Origin: an uncultured Bacteroidaceae bacterium
GTDB taxonomy: Bacteria > Bacteroidota > Bacteroidia > Bacteroidales > Bacteroidaceae
Assembly (NCBI GenBank): GCA_905235575.1
Contig: CAJOLZ010000004.1
Coordinates: forward strand, 29,364 to 93,363
Direction of reading: 5' to 3'
Length of the DNA stretch: 64,000 nt
Shown: positions 9,921 through 20,178 of the stretch, one piece after another
Position numbering within the stretch: the stretch's first letter is position 1
Layout of the letters: each line of letters begins with the position of its first letter
Position numbers and translations under genes: made by a program
The notes under the pieces: generated by a model
Databases searched by the model: none
What the model was told of the DNA's origin: nothing
Seen by the model: the letters and a program-made list of their open reading frames with translations, nothing else

Positions 9921-10669
9921 TTTTGTAAAGTTTTCAGTACGTCAATCTGAGGGTAGTACGTCATATCCAACTGCATGGGCGTGATGGCCGCCATATCATG
10001 GTCGAGCGCCCAGTAATCGGTATCATCAGCCTCGGGTTCGAGATTCTCGAAATTGCCCGTGAGGCAATAGGCGCCGCGCTCGTCGGTCTCCAGCCACTCC
10101 TGATGCCAGTTTCCGCGAGCCTGACGGCAGACGCGCACACCGGCAAGACGCTCAACCTGAGGAAAATTGACATTGAGACAGACATCCTGCGGCAGACCGT
10201 TTTCGAGGACATAGCGAGCCACCTCGAGAATCGTATCCTCGTAGGGAGAGAAGTCGCACCGCTGCTGGCGTGTGCGCAGACTAAAGGCGATGGCAGGAAC
10301 TCCCTTCATGCAGGCTTCGAGGATGACCCCGACGGTGCCGCTGTAATGGAGGCTCACCGAGGCATTATCGCCATGATTGATGCCGCTGACCACCAGGTCG
10401 GGCTGACGGGGCACCACCTTCTCGAGCGCCAGCTTCACACAATCGACGGGGGTACCTGTGCAGGAGAAAATCTGCGGGCCACGCGACTGTATTTGCTTCA
10501 GGCGGACTGGAATGATGGGGGTGATGGCACAGGAGGCACCAGAACGAGCCGAGTCGGGAGCAACCACATAAACGTCGCCAAGGAGGGTCATCAGACGAGT
10601 CAGCACACCAATTCCCTGAGCTTGCACTCCGTCGTCGTTCGAAATAAGAATAAGGGGCCTTGTTGCCAT
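9917..10669 (-). CDS. surE: 5'/3'-nucleotidase SurE
   Basis: A 250-residue metal-dependent nucleoside monophosphate phosphatase. The N-terminal ILISNDDGVQAQGI carries the two Asp metal ligands, APDSARSGASCAIT follows, and SGINHGDNAS gives the Asn ligand. It is cytoplasmic with normal length. It is the first gene of a two-gene minus-strand operon with lpxB. A possible -7 box, TACTTTTG in minus orientation, lies at about 10692-10699. Confidence 0.95.
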   Translation of the reverse strand: MATRPLILISNDDGVQAQGIGVLTRLMTLLGDVYVVAPDSARSGASCAITPIIPVRLKQIQSRGPQIFSCTGTPVDCVKLALEKVVPRQPDLVVSGINHGDNASVSLHYSGTVGVILEACMKGVPAIAFSLRTRQQRCDFSPYEDTILEVARYVLENGLPQDVCLNVNFPQVERLAGVRVCRQARGNWHQEWLETDERGAYCLTGNFENLEPEADDTDYWALDHDMAAITPMQLDMTYYPQIDVLKTLQK

Positions 10670-10770
10670 AAATAATGCTAATTTGCAAGTGCAAAAGTAC
10701 TAAAAAAGGTTTAAATCGCAGGTTATTCCAAAAGAAAATATTACCTTCGCGCCTAAAAAGAGAGAAAGAA

Positions 10771-10800
10771 GTTATTAACATCGGCAGGGAGTTATCAACA
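10771..10800 (+). other. Two DnaA-box-like sequences upstream of parA
   Basis: TTATTAACA and TTATCAACA, each one or two bases off the TTATCCACA box, lie about 10 bp apart in AT-rich DNA. They could mark a DnaA binding region, since parAB often sits near the origin. Two weak boxes are not enough to call an origin. Confidence 0.2.
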
Positions 10801-10849
10801 TATTTCGCAAAATTCCGTGCCGAGCGGAACAAAAAAGCGCAGAAAACCG

Positions 10850-10857
10850 TAACTTTG
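10850..10857 (+). promoter_or_regulatory. -7 box upstream of parA
   Basis: TAACTTTG lies 27 bp before the parA ATG. I see no clear -33 TTTG at the expected distance. Confidence 0.5.
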
Positions 10858-10884
10858 CAGCAGAAAGATTCATAAGCCTAGATC

Positions 10885-11655
10885 ATGAGCAAGATTATCG
10901 CTTTAGCCAACCAAAAAGGCGGCGTGGGAAAGACCACCACGAGCATGAACCTGGCAGCATCGCTGGCCGCACTGGAGAAGAAGGTGCTGCTCATCGATGC
11001 CGACCCACAGGCCAACTCGTCGTCTGGCGTGGGTGTCGACATCAACAACGTGGAATGCTCGCTCTATCATGTGCTGTCAAACCACCTCGACGTGCGCGAA
11101 GCCATCTACACCACCGACATCGACGGGCTGGACATCGTGCCTTCGCACATCGACCTTGTGGGCGCCGAGATTGAGCTGCTGAACGAACAAGGACGGGAAA
11201 AGGCACTGAAGAGACTGCTGGAACCGGTGGAGAAGGAGTACGACTACATACTCATCGACTGCTCACCCTCGCTGGGACTCATCACCGTGAATGCACTGAC
11301 AGCCGCCGACAGCGTCATCATCCCCGTGCAATGCGAATACTTCGCCCTGGAGGGCATCAGCAAATTGCTGAACACCATCAAGATTGTGAAGTCGAGACTC
11401 AACCCCTCGCTCTCCATCGAAGGCTTCCTGCTGACGATGTACGACAGCCGTCTGCGACTGGCACGCCAGATACACGACGAGGTGCGACGACACTTCCGCG
11501 AACTGGTGTTCAAGACCGTCATCCCACGCAACGTGAAACTGAGCGAAGCACCCAGTCACGGAATGCCTGCCCTGCTCTACGACGCCGATTCGGCCGGAGC
11601 CAAGACGCATCTGGAACTGGCCAAGGAAATCATTGCGAAAAACGAAAAGACCTAA
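10885..11655 (+). CDS. parA: Chromosome partitioning ATPase ParA/Soj
   Basis: A 256-residue deviant Walker ATPase. It has the P-loop ANQKGGVGKTTTSMNLA at residues 7-23, the LLIDADPQANS switch and the DYILIDCSPSLGLIT Walker B region. It binds DNA non-specifically when ATP-bound and moves ParB-parS complexes to segregate chromosomes. parB follows after 8 nt. Length and motifs match chromosomal rather than plasmid Soj proteins. Confidence 0.96.
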   Translation: MSKIIALANQKGGVGKTTTSMNLAASLAALEKKVLLIDADPQANSSSGVGVDINNVECSLYHVLSNHLDVREAIYTTDIDGLDIVPSHIDLVGAEIELLNEQGREKALKRLLEPVEKEYDYILIDCSPSLGLITVNALTAADSVIIPVQCEYFALEGISKLLNTIKIVKSRLNPSLSIEGFLLTMYDSRLRLARQIHDEVRRHFRELVFKTVIPRNVKLSEAPSHGMPALLYDADSAGAKTHLELAKEIIAKNEKT

Positions 11656-11663
11656 AGGAAGAA

Positions 11664-12560
11664 ATGACAGTACGAAAGAAATATCAGGCCCTGGGCCGAG
11701 GACTGGACGCCCTCATCAGCATGGATGACGTGACCACTGGCGGCTCATCGAACATCAACGAAGTGGCCGTCGCACAAATCAAACCCAACCCCGACCAGCC
11801 CCGGCGCGAGTTTGACGAGGAAGGTCTGCAGGAACTGGCCAACAGCATTCGCCAGATAGGCATCGTGCAGCCCATCACACTCCGTGACATGGGCGACGGC
11901 TCATACATTATCATCGCCGGCGAAAGAAGATGGCGCGCCAGCCAACTGGCAGGACTGAAATCCATCCCTGCATACATCCGCACCGTGGACGACGAGAACA
12001 TGATGGAGATGGCACTCGTGGAGAACATCCAACGCCAAGACCTGACGGCACTCGAGATTGCGCTGGCCTATCAGCACCTTATCGAACAATACGGACTGAC
12101 ACAGGAACAACTGAGCGACCGCGTAGGGAAGAACCGCGCCACCGTGGCCAACTACCTGCGGCTGCTGAAACTCCCTGCCAACATTCAAATGGCGCTGAAG
12201 AACCGAGAAATCGACATGGGACACGCCCGTGCCCTGCTCGCCCTCGAAGACCCTGCAGCACAGCTGAAAGTCTTCGCCGAAATGAAAGACGAGAAAATGA
12301 GCGTGAGGCGCATCGAGGAAATCGTAAAGGAACTGAGCGAAGGCGGCTCCGTAAAGAGCAAACAAGGAAAACGCATCCGGCAGAAAGGCTCCTCGCTGAC
12401 CACCGAATACAGTTCGCTGCGCGAGAGCCTGAGCAAACTGTTCCGGACAAAAGTGCTGCTTACCTGTTCACAGTCGGGACGAGGTAAAATCACCATTCCC
12501 TTTGCCAACGACAGCGAACTGGAACACATCATCGAACTGCTCGACGAACTAAAAAACTGA
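11664..12560 (+). CDS. parB: Chromosome partitioning protein ParB/Spo0J
   Basis: A 298-residue CTPase and DNA-binding clamp. The start MTVRKKYQALGRGLDALI is typical; the open frame upstream of it overlaps parA and is not used. The N-terminal ParB/Srx domain has the CTP-binding GERRWRASQLAGL and ENIQRQDLTALEIA. The HTH stretch is LTQEQLSDRVGKNRATVANY, and a C-terminal dimer domain follows. It acts with ParA at parS sites; I found no convincing parS in this window. Confidence 0.96.
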   Translation: MTVRKKYQALGRGLDALISMDDVTTGGSSNINEVAVAQIKPNPDQPRREFDEEGLQELANSIRQIGIVQPITLRDMGDGSYIIIAGERRWRASQLAGLKSIPAYIRTVDDENMMEMALVENIQRQDLTALEIALAYQHLIEQYGLTQEQLSDRVGKNRATVANYLRLLKLPANIQMALKNREIDMGHARALLALEDPAAQLKVFAEMKDEKMSVRRIEEIVKELSEGGSVKSKQGKRIRQKGSSLTTEYSSLRESLSKLFRTKVLLTCSQSGRGKITIPFANDSELEHIIELLDELKN

Positions 12561-12566
12561 GGAGCC

Positions 12567-13259
12567 TTGCCAGGGAAACTGATTACATATCTGAGCATCG
12601 CAGCCCTGATGATTGTCGTCGGGAGCGGAAGCCTACGGGCACAGGAGAGGACAGACACGCTCGCCGTGACTGACACACTCACCACCGACAGCCTGCCCAT
12701 CTACATCATCTCGGACAGCCTGCTCAACCAGATTATCCCAATAAAACAAGACGAGAAGTTCACTCCCGATGCCATCCGAGCCACATGGATTGCACTCGTC
12801 TTTCCGGGAGGTGGACAGATTTACAACCGCAAGTACTGGAAACTGCCCATCATCTACGGAGGATTCCTCGGTTGCACCTACGCCCTGACATGGAACAACA
12901 TGATGTTGCACGACTACCAACAGGCATACCTCGACATCATGGACAGCGACCCCAATACGAAGAGCTACGAGAAGATGCTGCCCATCGGTTACGACATCAC
13001 GGGCAAGGAAGAGCGCTTCAAAAACATCTTCAAAAACAAGAAGAATCACTTCCGCAAATACCGCGATATGAGCATCTTTGCCTTCGCCGGTGTCTATCTG
13101 ATTTCCGTCATCGATGCCTATGTCGATGCAGAGCTGTCATCGTTCGACATCAGCCAAGACCTCAGCCTCCACTTCGAACCTGTAACCATCGAAACAGGCT
13201 GGCGAAAAGCCGGACAAGGCCAGAAAGCCTACGGACTACAATGCAGCCTAACCTTCTGA
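12567..13259 (+). CDS. DUF5683-family exported protein
   Basis: A 230-residue protein that needs a TTG start at 12567 to keep its signal peptide (start, PGKLITYLSIAALMIVV, then GSGSLRAQ). GGAG lies directly before that TTG. The conserved core WIALVFPGGGQIYNRKYWKLP and the following membrane segments (IIYGGFLGCTYALTW and IFAFAGVYLISVIDAY) match the DUF5683 family found next to parB in Bacteroidetes. Function is unknown. It lies 6 nt after parB and 16 nt before the transglycosylase, suggesting an envelope protein co-expressed with both. Confidence 0.78.
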   Translation: MPGKLITYLSIAALMIVVGSGSLRAQERTDTLAVTDTLTTDSLPIYIISDSLLNQIIPIKQDEKFTPDAIRATWIALVFPGGGQIYNRKYWKLPIIYGGFLGCTYALTWNNMMLHDYQQAYLDIMDSDPNTKSYEKMLPIGYDITGKEERFKNIFKNKKNHFRKYRDMSIFAFAGVYLISVIDAYVDAELSSFDISQDLSLHFEPVTIETGWRKAGQGQKAYGLQCSLTF

Positions 13260-13275
13260 AAAAAACTAAGTCGAA

Positions 13276-14520
13276 ATGAAAAGAAACTTTCTCCATATCC
13301 TGCTATCCTTACTCCTGCTGACACCCCTCCCCGCCCTCGCACAGGAGACCGTTCAACCTGACACCCTTGTGCTGCCTGAAGGAATGCAGCAACAAGAAAT
13401 TGACAGTCTGCTCTACGAATGGAATGTCCGCAAGTTCCTCACCTTCGATGACAACTGCGAGACCACAGGCGAGAACCCTGTCTTTGCCCCCGAGATATAC
13501 ATCAGTCGCCTCCAACGTCTGCCCAACGTCATGGAGATGCCCTACAACGAAGTCGTGCAGAAATACATCGACCAGTATAGCGGTCGCCTGCGCCGCTCCG
13601 TCAGTGTCATGCTCGGTGCCGGGAACTTCTACAACCCCATCTTCGAAGAAGCCCTCGAAAGCTATCAGATACCCCTCGAACTGAAATACCTGCCCGTCAT
13701 AGAGAGCGCTCTCAACCCCGGAGCCACCAGCCGAGCTGGAGCTGCAGGTCTCTGGCAGTTCATGATAACCACAGGCAAGCAATACGGACTCGAAGTGACA
13801 AGCCTCATCGACGAACGTCGAGACCCCATCAAATCGAGCTATGCCGCCGCCCGCTACCTGCGAGACCTCTACGACATCTTTGGTGACTGGACCCTCGTCA
13901 TTGCCAGCTACAACTGCGGACCAGGCAATGTAAGCAAAGCCATCAAGCGGGCCGGAGGAGTTGCTGACTACTGGAAGATCTACCCCTATCTGCCAGCCGA
14001 GACCAGAGGCTATGTTCCCGCCTTCATCGCAGCCAACTACATCATGAACTACTATTGCGACCACAACATCTGTCCTGTCAATACCGTTCTGCCTGCCGGA
14101 ACTGATACCCTCACCCTCAACCGAAACATATACCTCGAACAGATTGAAGCCGTCTGCCACGTCAGCATCGAGGAACTGCGAGCCCTCAACCCACAATACC
14201 GCACCAACCTCATTCCCGGCGATGCCCGCCCCTCCACACTCCGACTGCCGGCGCAGGCCATAAATGCCTTCCTCGAAGCCGGTGACACCATCTACACCGC
14301 ACAAGTCGAAGGATTGCGGACACCGAGAACCACCGTCGAAGTACCGACTGCCACTAAAGCCACCACAACTACCAAAGCCCAGTACGCCACAGTGCGCAGC
14401 GGAGACACCCTCGGTTCCATCGCCCGACGATACAAGACCACGACAGCAAAACTGCAACGTCTCAACGGTCTCGGACGGAAAACCACGATACGCATCGGAC
14501 AGCGCATCAGAGTGAAGTAA
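13276..14520 (+). CDS. MltD-like lytic transglycosylase with LysM domain
   Basis: A 414-residue exported peptidoglycan lyase with signal peptide MKRNFLHILLSLLLLTPLP and ALAQ. The SLT domain carries the catalytic Glu in LPVIESALNPGATSRAGAAG near residue 140, then GLWQFM and ASYNCGPGNVSKAI. One C-terminal LysM (YATVRSGDTLGSIARRYKTT) binds glycan strands. It cleaves between MurNAc and GlcNAc, leaving anhydro-MurNAc. Its place downstream of parAB and the DUF5683 gene suggests one growth-linked operon. Confidence 0.9.
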   Translation: MKRNFLHILLSLLLLTPLPALAQETVQPDTLVLPEGMQQQEIDSLLYEWNVRKFLTFDDNCETTGENPVFAPEIYISRLQRLPNVMEMPYNEVVQKYIDQYSGRLRRSVSVMLGAGNFYNPIFEEALESYQIPLELKYLPVIESALNPGATSRAGAAGLWQFMITTGKQYGLEVTSLIDERRDPIKSSYAAARYLRDLYDIFGDWTLVIASYNCGPGNVSKAIKRAGGVADYWKIYPYLPAETRGYVPAFIAANYIMNYYCDHNICPVNTVLPAGTDTLTLNRNIYLEQIEAVCHVSIEELRALNPQYRTNLIPGDARPSTLRLPAQAINAFLEAGDTIYTAQVEGLRTPRTTVEVPTATKATTTTKAQYATVRSGDTLGSIARRYKTTTAKLQRLNGLGRKTTIRIGQRIRVK

Positions 14521-14587
14521 CGCCCACCCGAGGGCCGAAGAACAAGACAGAACCACCAACCACTCCCATGCGGAAGTCGCCATAGCA

Positions 14588-16849
14588 ATGAACAACAGAG
14601 AAACTGAAGACGAGAAAATCGTAGAGCAAGCCTACCAACACTTGGTAGAAACTTACCTCAACTCGCGCCACCGCAAACACGTCGAGATCATCGACAAAGC
14701 ATACAACTTCGCACGACAAGCCCACAAAGGCGTGCGCCGTCTCTCTGGCGAGCCATACATCATGCACCCCATTGCCGTGGCACAGATAGCATGCGAAGAA
14801 ATTGGCCTCGGTAGCACCAGCATCTGCGCAGCACTCCTACACGACGTCGTCGAAGACACCGACTACACCGTCGAGGACATCACCAACATTTTCGGGCCGA
14901 AGATAGCAGAAATCGTAGATGGGCTCACCAAGATATCGGGAGGAATCTTCGGCGAGAAAGCTTCCGTACAGGCCGAGTCGTTCAAGAAGCTGCTCCTCAC
15001 CATGAGCGATGACATCCGCGTCATCCTCATCAAGATTTCCGACCGTCTCCACAACATGCGGACACTCGGTTCGCAGCTCCCCAGCAAGCAATACAAGATT
15101 GCAGGCGAAACACTCTACCTCTACGCACCGCTCGCCAACCGACTTGGTCTCAACAAGATAAAGGAAGAGCTCGAAAACCTCAGTTTTAGCTACGAGCACC
15201 CCGAGGAATACCAAGCCATCCGTCGCCAGCTCGCCCAGGTGGACCAACATCTGCAGGAATCCTTCCGGCAGTTCACCGCTCCCATCCGCGAGCGTCTCGA
15301 TGCCACCGGCCTGCAATATGAGATAAAAGCACGCATCAAGACGCCATACAGCATCTGGAACAAGATGCAGAACAAACACGTCACCTTCGACCAGATTTAC
15401 GACATCCTCGCCGTCCGCATCATCTTCGAGAACGAAGGAATCGAAGACGAAATAGCACAGTGTTTCCAGATATACGCCATTGCAAGTTCCATCTACAAGC
15501 CACACCCCGAACGCTTCCGTGACTGGCTCTCACACCCCAAGTCCAACGGTTATCAGGCGCTCCACACCACACTGATGAACAAAGAAGGCCAGTGGGTGGA
15601 GGTCCAGATTCGTTCCCGACGCATGGACATCATTGCCGAGCAAGGTTTTGCAGCGCACTGGAAATACAAGGAGGGTTATCCAACAAAGGAGGAGAGTGAG
15701 AACGAACTTGACAAGTGGATGCGGACCATCAAGGAGATACTCGACGACCCGCAGCCCGATGCCATCGACTTTCTCGACGCCATCAAGCTCAACCTCTACG
15801 CCAGCGAGATTTTTGTCGTCACCCCTAAAGGCGAGTTCAAGACCATGCCCTCAGGCTCCACTGCCCTCGACTTCGCCTTCAACATCCACACCTTCCTCGG
15901 GACACACTGTATCGGAGCCAAGGTCAACCACGCACTCGTCCCCATCACCCACGTACTCCAGAGTGGCGACCAGATAGAGATACTCACCTCCAAGACACCC
16001 AAGGTCACGCCCGAGTGGTACCAGATAGCCACCACCGCCAAGGCCAAGGGAAAGATACAAGCCATCCTGCGCCGGCAAGAGCGAGAGACACAGAAAAAAG
16101 GCGAAGAGGCACTTCAGCAGTTCCTTGCCCAGCACAATGTCGAACTCACCACCGCCCTACTCCAGCAGCTGTGCCAACTGCACAGCCTCAACAACCGCGA
16201 GCAGCTCTACGCAGCCATCGGCAGCGGGCGCATAACCCTCACCGACGAACTCCTCGCAGCCCTGCGCAACAAAGGCGAACGGCGACGCTGGAGCCGATAT
16301 TTCGCCCGACTTATCCCACACCACAACGACACCACCGACACGCCTGAGCCCAAACCAGAGCCAGCCCCGACGACACCCACCGAGGCCGCACCGCCCGTGG
16401 ACCGCAAGAAGACACTCATACTCAACGAAGACACCATACGCCATCACCAGCTCTGCTCGCAGTGCCACCCCATCCCCGGTGATGACGTCCTCGCCTATCT
16501 CACCCCCCTCGGAGGCATCACCATACACAAACGGCAGTGCCCCGTAGCCACACGACTCAAGGCCAGCGACGGCAACCACATACTCGCAGCCAAGTGGGAT
16601 ACGCACAAAGAGATACACTTCACAGCCACCATACACCTCCAGGGAATCGACCGTGTAGGCGTACTCCACCGCATCACCGCCATACTCTCCCAACAGCTCA
16701 ACGTCAACATACGGCAGCTCAATATCGAAAGTAACGACGGACTCTTCCAGGCCGACATACACCTCGATGTCTATGACGCCGACGACGTAAAAGCCATCTG
16801 CCGAGACCTCAAGGGTATCGAAGAAATCGAGGAGGTGACGCGATACTGA
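14588..16849 (+). CDS. (p)ppGpp synthetase/hydrolase, Rel/SpoT type
   Basis: A 753-residue bifunctional alarmone enzyme. The HD hydrolase domain (CAALLHDVVEDTDYT near residue 80) keeps the His-Asp pair, so hydrolysis should work. The synthetase domain has SNGYQALHTTLMN near residue 320. TGS (EIFVVTPKGEFKTMPSGSTA), a zinc-finger-like CSQCHPIPGDD segment and a C-terminal ACT domain follow. It controls stringent response. It is the last gene before hairpin element 2, whose T-tract would terminate it. Confidence 0.95.
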   Translation: MNNRETEDEKIVEQAYQHLVETYLNSRHRKHVEIIDKAYNFARQAHKGVRRLSGEPYIMHPIAVAQIACEEIGLGSTSICAALLHDVVEDTDYTVEDITNIFGPKIAEIVDGLTKISGGIFGEKASVQAESFKKLLLTMSDDIRVILIKISDRLHNMRTLGSQLPSKQYKIAGETLYLYAPLANRLGLNKIKEELENLSFSYEHPEEYQAIRRQLAQVDQHLQESFRQFTAPIRERLDATGLQYEIKARIKTPYSIWNKMQNKHVTFDQIYDILAVRIIFENEGIEDEIAQCFQIYAIASSIYKPHPERFRDWLSHPKSNGYQALHTTLMNKEGQWVEVQIRSRRMDIIAEQGFAAHWKYKEGYPTKEESENELDKWMRTIKEILDDPQPDAIDFLDAIKLNLYASEIFVVTPKGEFKTMPSGSTALDFAFNIHTFLGTHCIGAKVNHALVPITHVLQSGDQIEILTSKTPKVTPEWYQIATTAKAKGKIQAILRRQERETQKKGEEALQQFLAQHNVELTTALLQQLCQLHSLNNREQLYAAIGSGRITLTDELLAALRNKGERRRWSRYFARLIPHHNDTTDTPEPKPEPAPTTPTEAAPPVDRKKTLILNEDTIRHHQLCSQCHPIPGDDVLAYLTPLGGITIHKRQCPVATRLKASDGNHILAAKWDTHKEIHFTATIHLQGIDRVGVLHRITAILSQQLNVNIRQLNIESNDGLFQADIHLDVYDADDVKAICRDLKGIEEIEEVTRY

Positions 16850-16880
16850 CAGGACTGGGAATACAGAGGTAGAAAAAAAG

Positions 16881-16964
16881 GACCGTGGTGCGACGCCTGT
16901 CGCACCACGGTCCTCAAGCCATCGCACCGTGCTGCGTCAGCCGACGCAGCACGGTGCGTTTTTT
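16881..16964 (+). repeat. Modular hairpin element (family A), copy 2; probable rel terminator
   Basis: Two separate perfect hairpins. The first is GACCGTGGTGCGAC, loop gcct and its complement (16881-16912). The second is CGCACCGTGCTGCGTC, loop agcc and its complement (16923-16958), followed by TTTTTT. It lies between the converging rel and merR-type genes. Confidence 0.9.
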
Positions 16965-16974
16965 GTATCTTCGT

Positions 16975-17325
16975 TTATGCAAGTTCCCCCAACTCCCGTC
17001 TGATGCTCACCAGTTCGTTGCGCACGGCCTGCAGACGGTCTATCATCTGCGAGATGTCAGAGGCCCCACGGCGGTTCTTGCGCAGAGCCTCGCGCGCTGC
17101 AGCTATCTTGAGTCCCCGCACCTTGAGCATATTGTATACGAGCCTCACCTGCTCTATGTCTTCGAGACTGTATTGGCGCACGTTGCGGCCGCTCTTACGA
17201 GGCGCGATTACCTGCGGAAATTCTTTCTCCCAATAGCGCAGGACACTTTCGGCCACGCCGAACTGCTCAGCGACCTCGCTGATGGAATAGTACTTCTTCA
17301 GGTTGCGGTGGGAAAGGGATGACAT
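16975..17325 (-). CDS. MerR-family transcriptional regulator
   Basis: A 116-residue protein with an N-terminal winged HTH (YYSISEVAEQFGVAESVLRY then WEKEFP), a wing with RQYSLEDIEQVRLVYNML, and a C-terminal coiled-coil-like helix. No cysteines or ligand domain are present, so the signal is unknown. It is a common single-domain MerR protein of Bacteroidetes. It is divergent from alaS, and their promoters are interleaved, so it may control itself and alaS. Confidence 0.9.
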   Translation of the reverse strand: MSSLSHRNLKKYYSISEVAEQFGVAESVLRYWEKEFPQVIAPRKSGRNVRQYSLEDIEQVRLVYNMLKVRGLKIAAAREALRKNRRGASDISQMIDRLQAVRNELVSIRRELGELA

Positions 17326-17343
17326 ATCTTTTAGCCTATTTTC

Positions 17344-17378
17344 TTTGCAAAAGTACGCAAAACGACGTATCTTTGCAA
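17344..17378. promoter_or_regulatory. Interleaved divergent promoters of merR-type gene and alaS
   Basis: Plus strand: TTTG (17344-17347), 20 bp, TATCTTTG (17368-17375). Minus strand: TTG (17376-17378), 20 bp, TACTTTTG (17348-17355). Each promoter's -7 box lies in the other's spacer, so polymerase can hardly occupy both at once. Confidence 0.8.
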
Positions 17379-17434
17379 GGTTTTTACCAAATTTTTCTCA
17401 AAAAGCAAGGCTCTAAACTGAAAAAAACGCATAT

Positions 17435-20047
17435 ATGACTGCAAACGAAATCCGCGACTCGTTCAAGAGGTTCTTCGAGTCGAAACAGCATCTGATTGTA
17501 CCCTCGGCCCCGATGGTAGTGAAGGACGACCCCACGCTGATGTTCACCAACGCCGGAATGAACCAGTTCAAGGACATCATCCTGGGCAACGTGGCGCCCA
17601 AATGCCGACGACAGGCCGACACACAGAAGTGCCTCCGCGTGAGCGGCAAGCACAACGACCTCGAAGAAGTAGGCCACGATACCTATCACCACACGATGTT
17701 CGAGATGCTGGGCAACTGGTCGTTCGGTGACTATTTCAAACGCGAGGCCATCTCGTGGGCATGGGAATATCTGGTAGATGTTCTCAAACTCGACCCCAAG
17801 GACCTCTACGCCACCGTCTTCGAAGGTTCACCCGAGGAGGGACTGGAGCGCGACAACGAGGCTGCCGCCATCTGGGAAGAGTTCCTGCCGAAAGACCACA
17901 TCATCAACGGCAACAAGCACGACAACTTCTGGGAAATGGGCGACACCGGACCATGCGGACCATGCTCCGAAATACACATCGACAGCCGCCCCGAGGCTGA
18001 GAAAGCCCAGACACCCGGTGCACTGATGGTGAACAAAGACCATCCGCAGGTCATCGAGATCTGGAACCTCGTATTCATGCAATACAACCGCAAGGCCGAC
18101 CATAGCCTGGAACCGCTGCCGGCAAAAGTCATCGACACAGGCATGGGTTTCGAACGTCTGGTGCGCACCATGCAAGGCAAGACCAGCAACTACGACACCG
18201 ACGTCTTCCAGCCGCTCATCCAGGTGATGGCCGAGAAAGCCGGCGTGAAATACGGTGACAACGAGCAGACCGACATCGCCATCCGCGTCATCGTGGACCA
18301 TCTGCGCGCCATCGCCTTCAGTATCGCCGACGGACAGCTGCCCAGCAACGCCAAGGCAGGCTACGTCATCCGTCGCATCCTGCGTCGAGCCGTACGCTAC
18401 GGCTACACCTTCCTCGGACAGAAACAAGCATTCATCTATACACTCGTGCCCACACTCATACAGGAGATGGGACACGCCTTCCCCGAGATAGCAGCCCAGA
18501 AGGAACTCATCATGAAAGTGATGAAAGAAGAAGAAGACAGCTTCCTGCGCACACTCGAGACAGGTATCCGACTGCTAAACGGTGTCATGGCCGATGCAAA
18601 AGCCGCAGGCAAGACTGAGATAGCCGGAACCGAAGCATTCACACTCTTCGACACCTTCGGTTTCCCGCTCGACCTCACCGAACTCATCTGCCGCGAGAAC
18701 GGACTCACAGTGGACGAAGCTGGTTTCCAGACCGAGATGCAGAAACAGAAAGACCGTGCCCGCAACGCCGCACAGAAAGAGCTCGGCGACTGGGTGATAC
18801 TGCGCGACGGCGAGAGCCGCTTCGTTGGCTATGACTATACCGAATACACCTGCCACATCCTCAAGTACCGCGAAGTCAAGCAGAAGAAAGGCATCGTCTA
18901 TGAAGTGATACTCGACGAGACACCCTTCTACGGCGAGATGGGAGGCGAAGTAGGCGACCAGGGCGACCTCATCAACGGCGAAGAAACCATCCGCGTACTC
19001 GACACCAAGAAAGAAGCAGGCGTAGCAGTACACATCGTGGACCGCATCCCCACCAATCCCGAAGCCGAGTTCATGGCCTGCGTCGACGTGGAGAGACGTC
19101 GCGACATCGAAGCCAACCACACCTGCACACACCTGCTCGACGAGGCGCTCCGCCAGGTGCTCGGCACCCACGTAGAGCAGAAAGGCTCACTCGTCACCGA
19201 CGAAGGGCTCCGCTTCGACTTCTCACACTTCGAGAAAGTCACCCCCGAGCAACTGCGACAGGTGGAACACATCGTCAACGAGAAGATACGCCAGGACATC
19301 CCCCTGCAGGAATACCGTGACCTCCCCATCGAAGAAGCCCGCAAGCTGGGAGCCATCGCACTCTTCGGTGAGAAATACGGCGACAAGGTGCGCGTCGTAC
19401 AGTTCGGCAACAGCGTAGAGTTCTGCGGCGGATGCCATGCCGCCAGCACAGGACGCCTCGGAATGGTACACATCGTCAGCGAGAGCAGCATTGCAGCAGG
19501 TGTGCGGCGCATCGAAGCCATCACAGGACGGCGCGTCGAAGAAATGATGAACCGAATGCAAGACGCCATCATCAACTTGAAAAGCCTCTTCAACAACGCT
19601 CCCGACTTGCTCGGCACCGTCAAGAAAGCCATCGATGACAACGCCGACCTGCGCCGTCAAGTTGACGAATTCAAGGCAGCACAGGCACAGAACTTCAAGC
19701 AGCAAATCATAGAAAAAGCACGCGAGGTGAACGGTGTCAAGGTAATAACCGGCATAACGCTCATCGACGCACAGAATGCCAAGGACCTCGCATTCCAGCT
19801 GCGTGCACAATTCCCCGAACACCTGCTGGCAGTCATCGGCGGAGCAACCGACGGCAAGCCCAACCTCACCGTCACCCTTTCAGACGACCTCGTTGCCCAG
19901 GGTAAGAACGCAGGACAGCTCGTGCGCGAAGCTGGAAAGCTCATACAGGGCGGAGGCGGAGGCCAACCTCACTTTGCCACCGCAGGAGGCAAGAACGTCG
20001 ACGGTCTCAAGGCGGCTGTCGAAAAGGTTGTCGAACTCGCACTCTGA
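17435..20047 (+). CDS. alaS: Alanyl-tRNA synthetase
   Basis: An 870-residue class II synthetase that charges tRNA-Ala. The aminoacylation core starts [14 protein letters not shown] and [13 protein letters not shown]. The editing domain has the zinc/His motif [16 protein letters not shown], with [10 protein letters not shown] further on. A C-terminal C-Ala/DHHA1 domain ends [16 protein letters not shown]. Length is full. It has a good promoter at 17344-17375 and ends at hairpin element 3. Confidence 0.98.
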   Translation: MTANEIRDSFKRFFESKQHLIVPSAPMVVKDDPTLMFTNAGMNQFKDIILGNVAPKCRRQADTQKCLRVSGKHNDLEEVGHDTYHHTMFEMLGNWSFGDYFKREAISWAWEYLVDVLKLDPKDLYATVFEGSPEEGLERDNEAAAIWEEFLPKDHIINGNKHDNFWEMGDTGPCGPCSEIHIDSRPEAEKAQTPGALMVNKDHPQVIEIWNLVFMQYNRKADHSLEPLPAKVIDTGMGFERLVRTMQGKTSNYDTDVFQPLIQVMAEKAGVKYGDNEQTDIAIRVIVDHLRAIAFSIADGQLPSNAKAGYVIRRILRRAVRYGYTFLGQKQAFIYTLVPTLIQEMGHAFPEIAAQKELIMKVMKEEEDSFLRTLETGIRLLNGVMADAKAAGKTEIAGTEAFTLFDTFGFPLDLTELICRENGLTVDEAGFQTEMQKQKDRARNAAQKELGDWVILRDGESRFVGYDYTEYTCHILKYREVKQKKGIVYEVILDETPFYGEMGGEVGDQGDLINGEETIRVLDTKKEAGVAVHIVDRIPTNPEAEFMACVDVERRRDIEANHTCTHLLDEALRQVLGTHVEQKGSLVTDEGLRFDFSHFEKVTPEQLRQVEHIVNEKIRQDIPLQEYRDLPIEEARKLGAIALFGEKYGDKVRVVQFGNSVEFCGGCHAASTGRLGMVHIVSESSIAAGVRRIEAITGRRVEEMMNRMQDAIINLKSLFNNAPDLLGTVKKAIDDNADLRRQVDEFKAAQAQNFKQQIIEKAREVNGVKVITGITLIDAQNAKDLAFQLRAQFPEHLLAVIGGATDGKPNLTVTLSDDLVAQGKNAGQLVREAGKLIQGGGGGQPHFATAGGKNVDGLKAAVEKVVELAL

Positions 20048-20052
20048 AACTG

Positions 20053-20136
20053 CGCACCGCAGAGCGTCGGCTAACGCACCACGCTGCGACAGGATACGCA
20101 CCACGCTGCGACAAACGTCGCAGCGTGGTGCGTTTT
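20053..20136 (+). repeat. Modular hairpin element (family A), copy 3; probable alaS terminator
   Basis: Three left arms with 6-nt linkers ggctaa and aggata, loop aaac, one right arm, then TTTT. The last hairpin (CGCACCACGCTGCGAC with its exact complement) is perfect. It lies between convergent alaS and the beta-barrel remnant. Confidence 0.9.
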
Positions 20137-20178
20137 CATTATCTCCACTCCCCGACCTTCTGAACGAGTTTTTCAGAG

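Noticed and set aside
10675..10875. 66-codon frame between surE and parA
   Set aside because: It covers promoter-like and DnaA-box-like sequence, is very Lys-rich and low complexity, and has no familiar sequence.
10675..10884. Chromosome origin next to parAB
   Set aside because: Only two weak DnaA-box-like sites, no dnaA or other origin genes and no parS seen.
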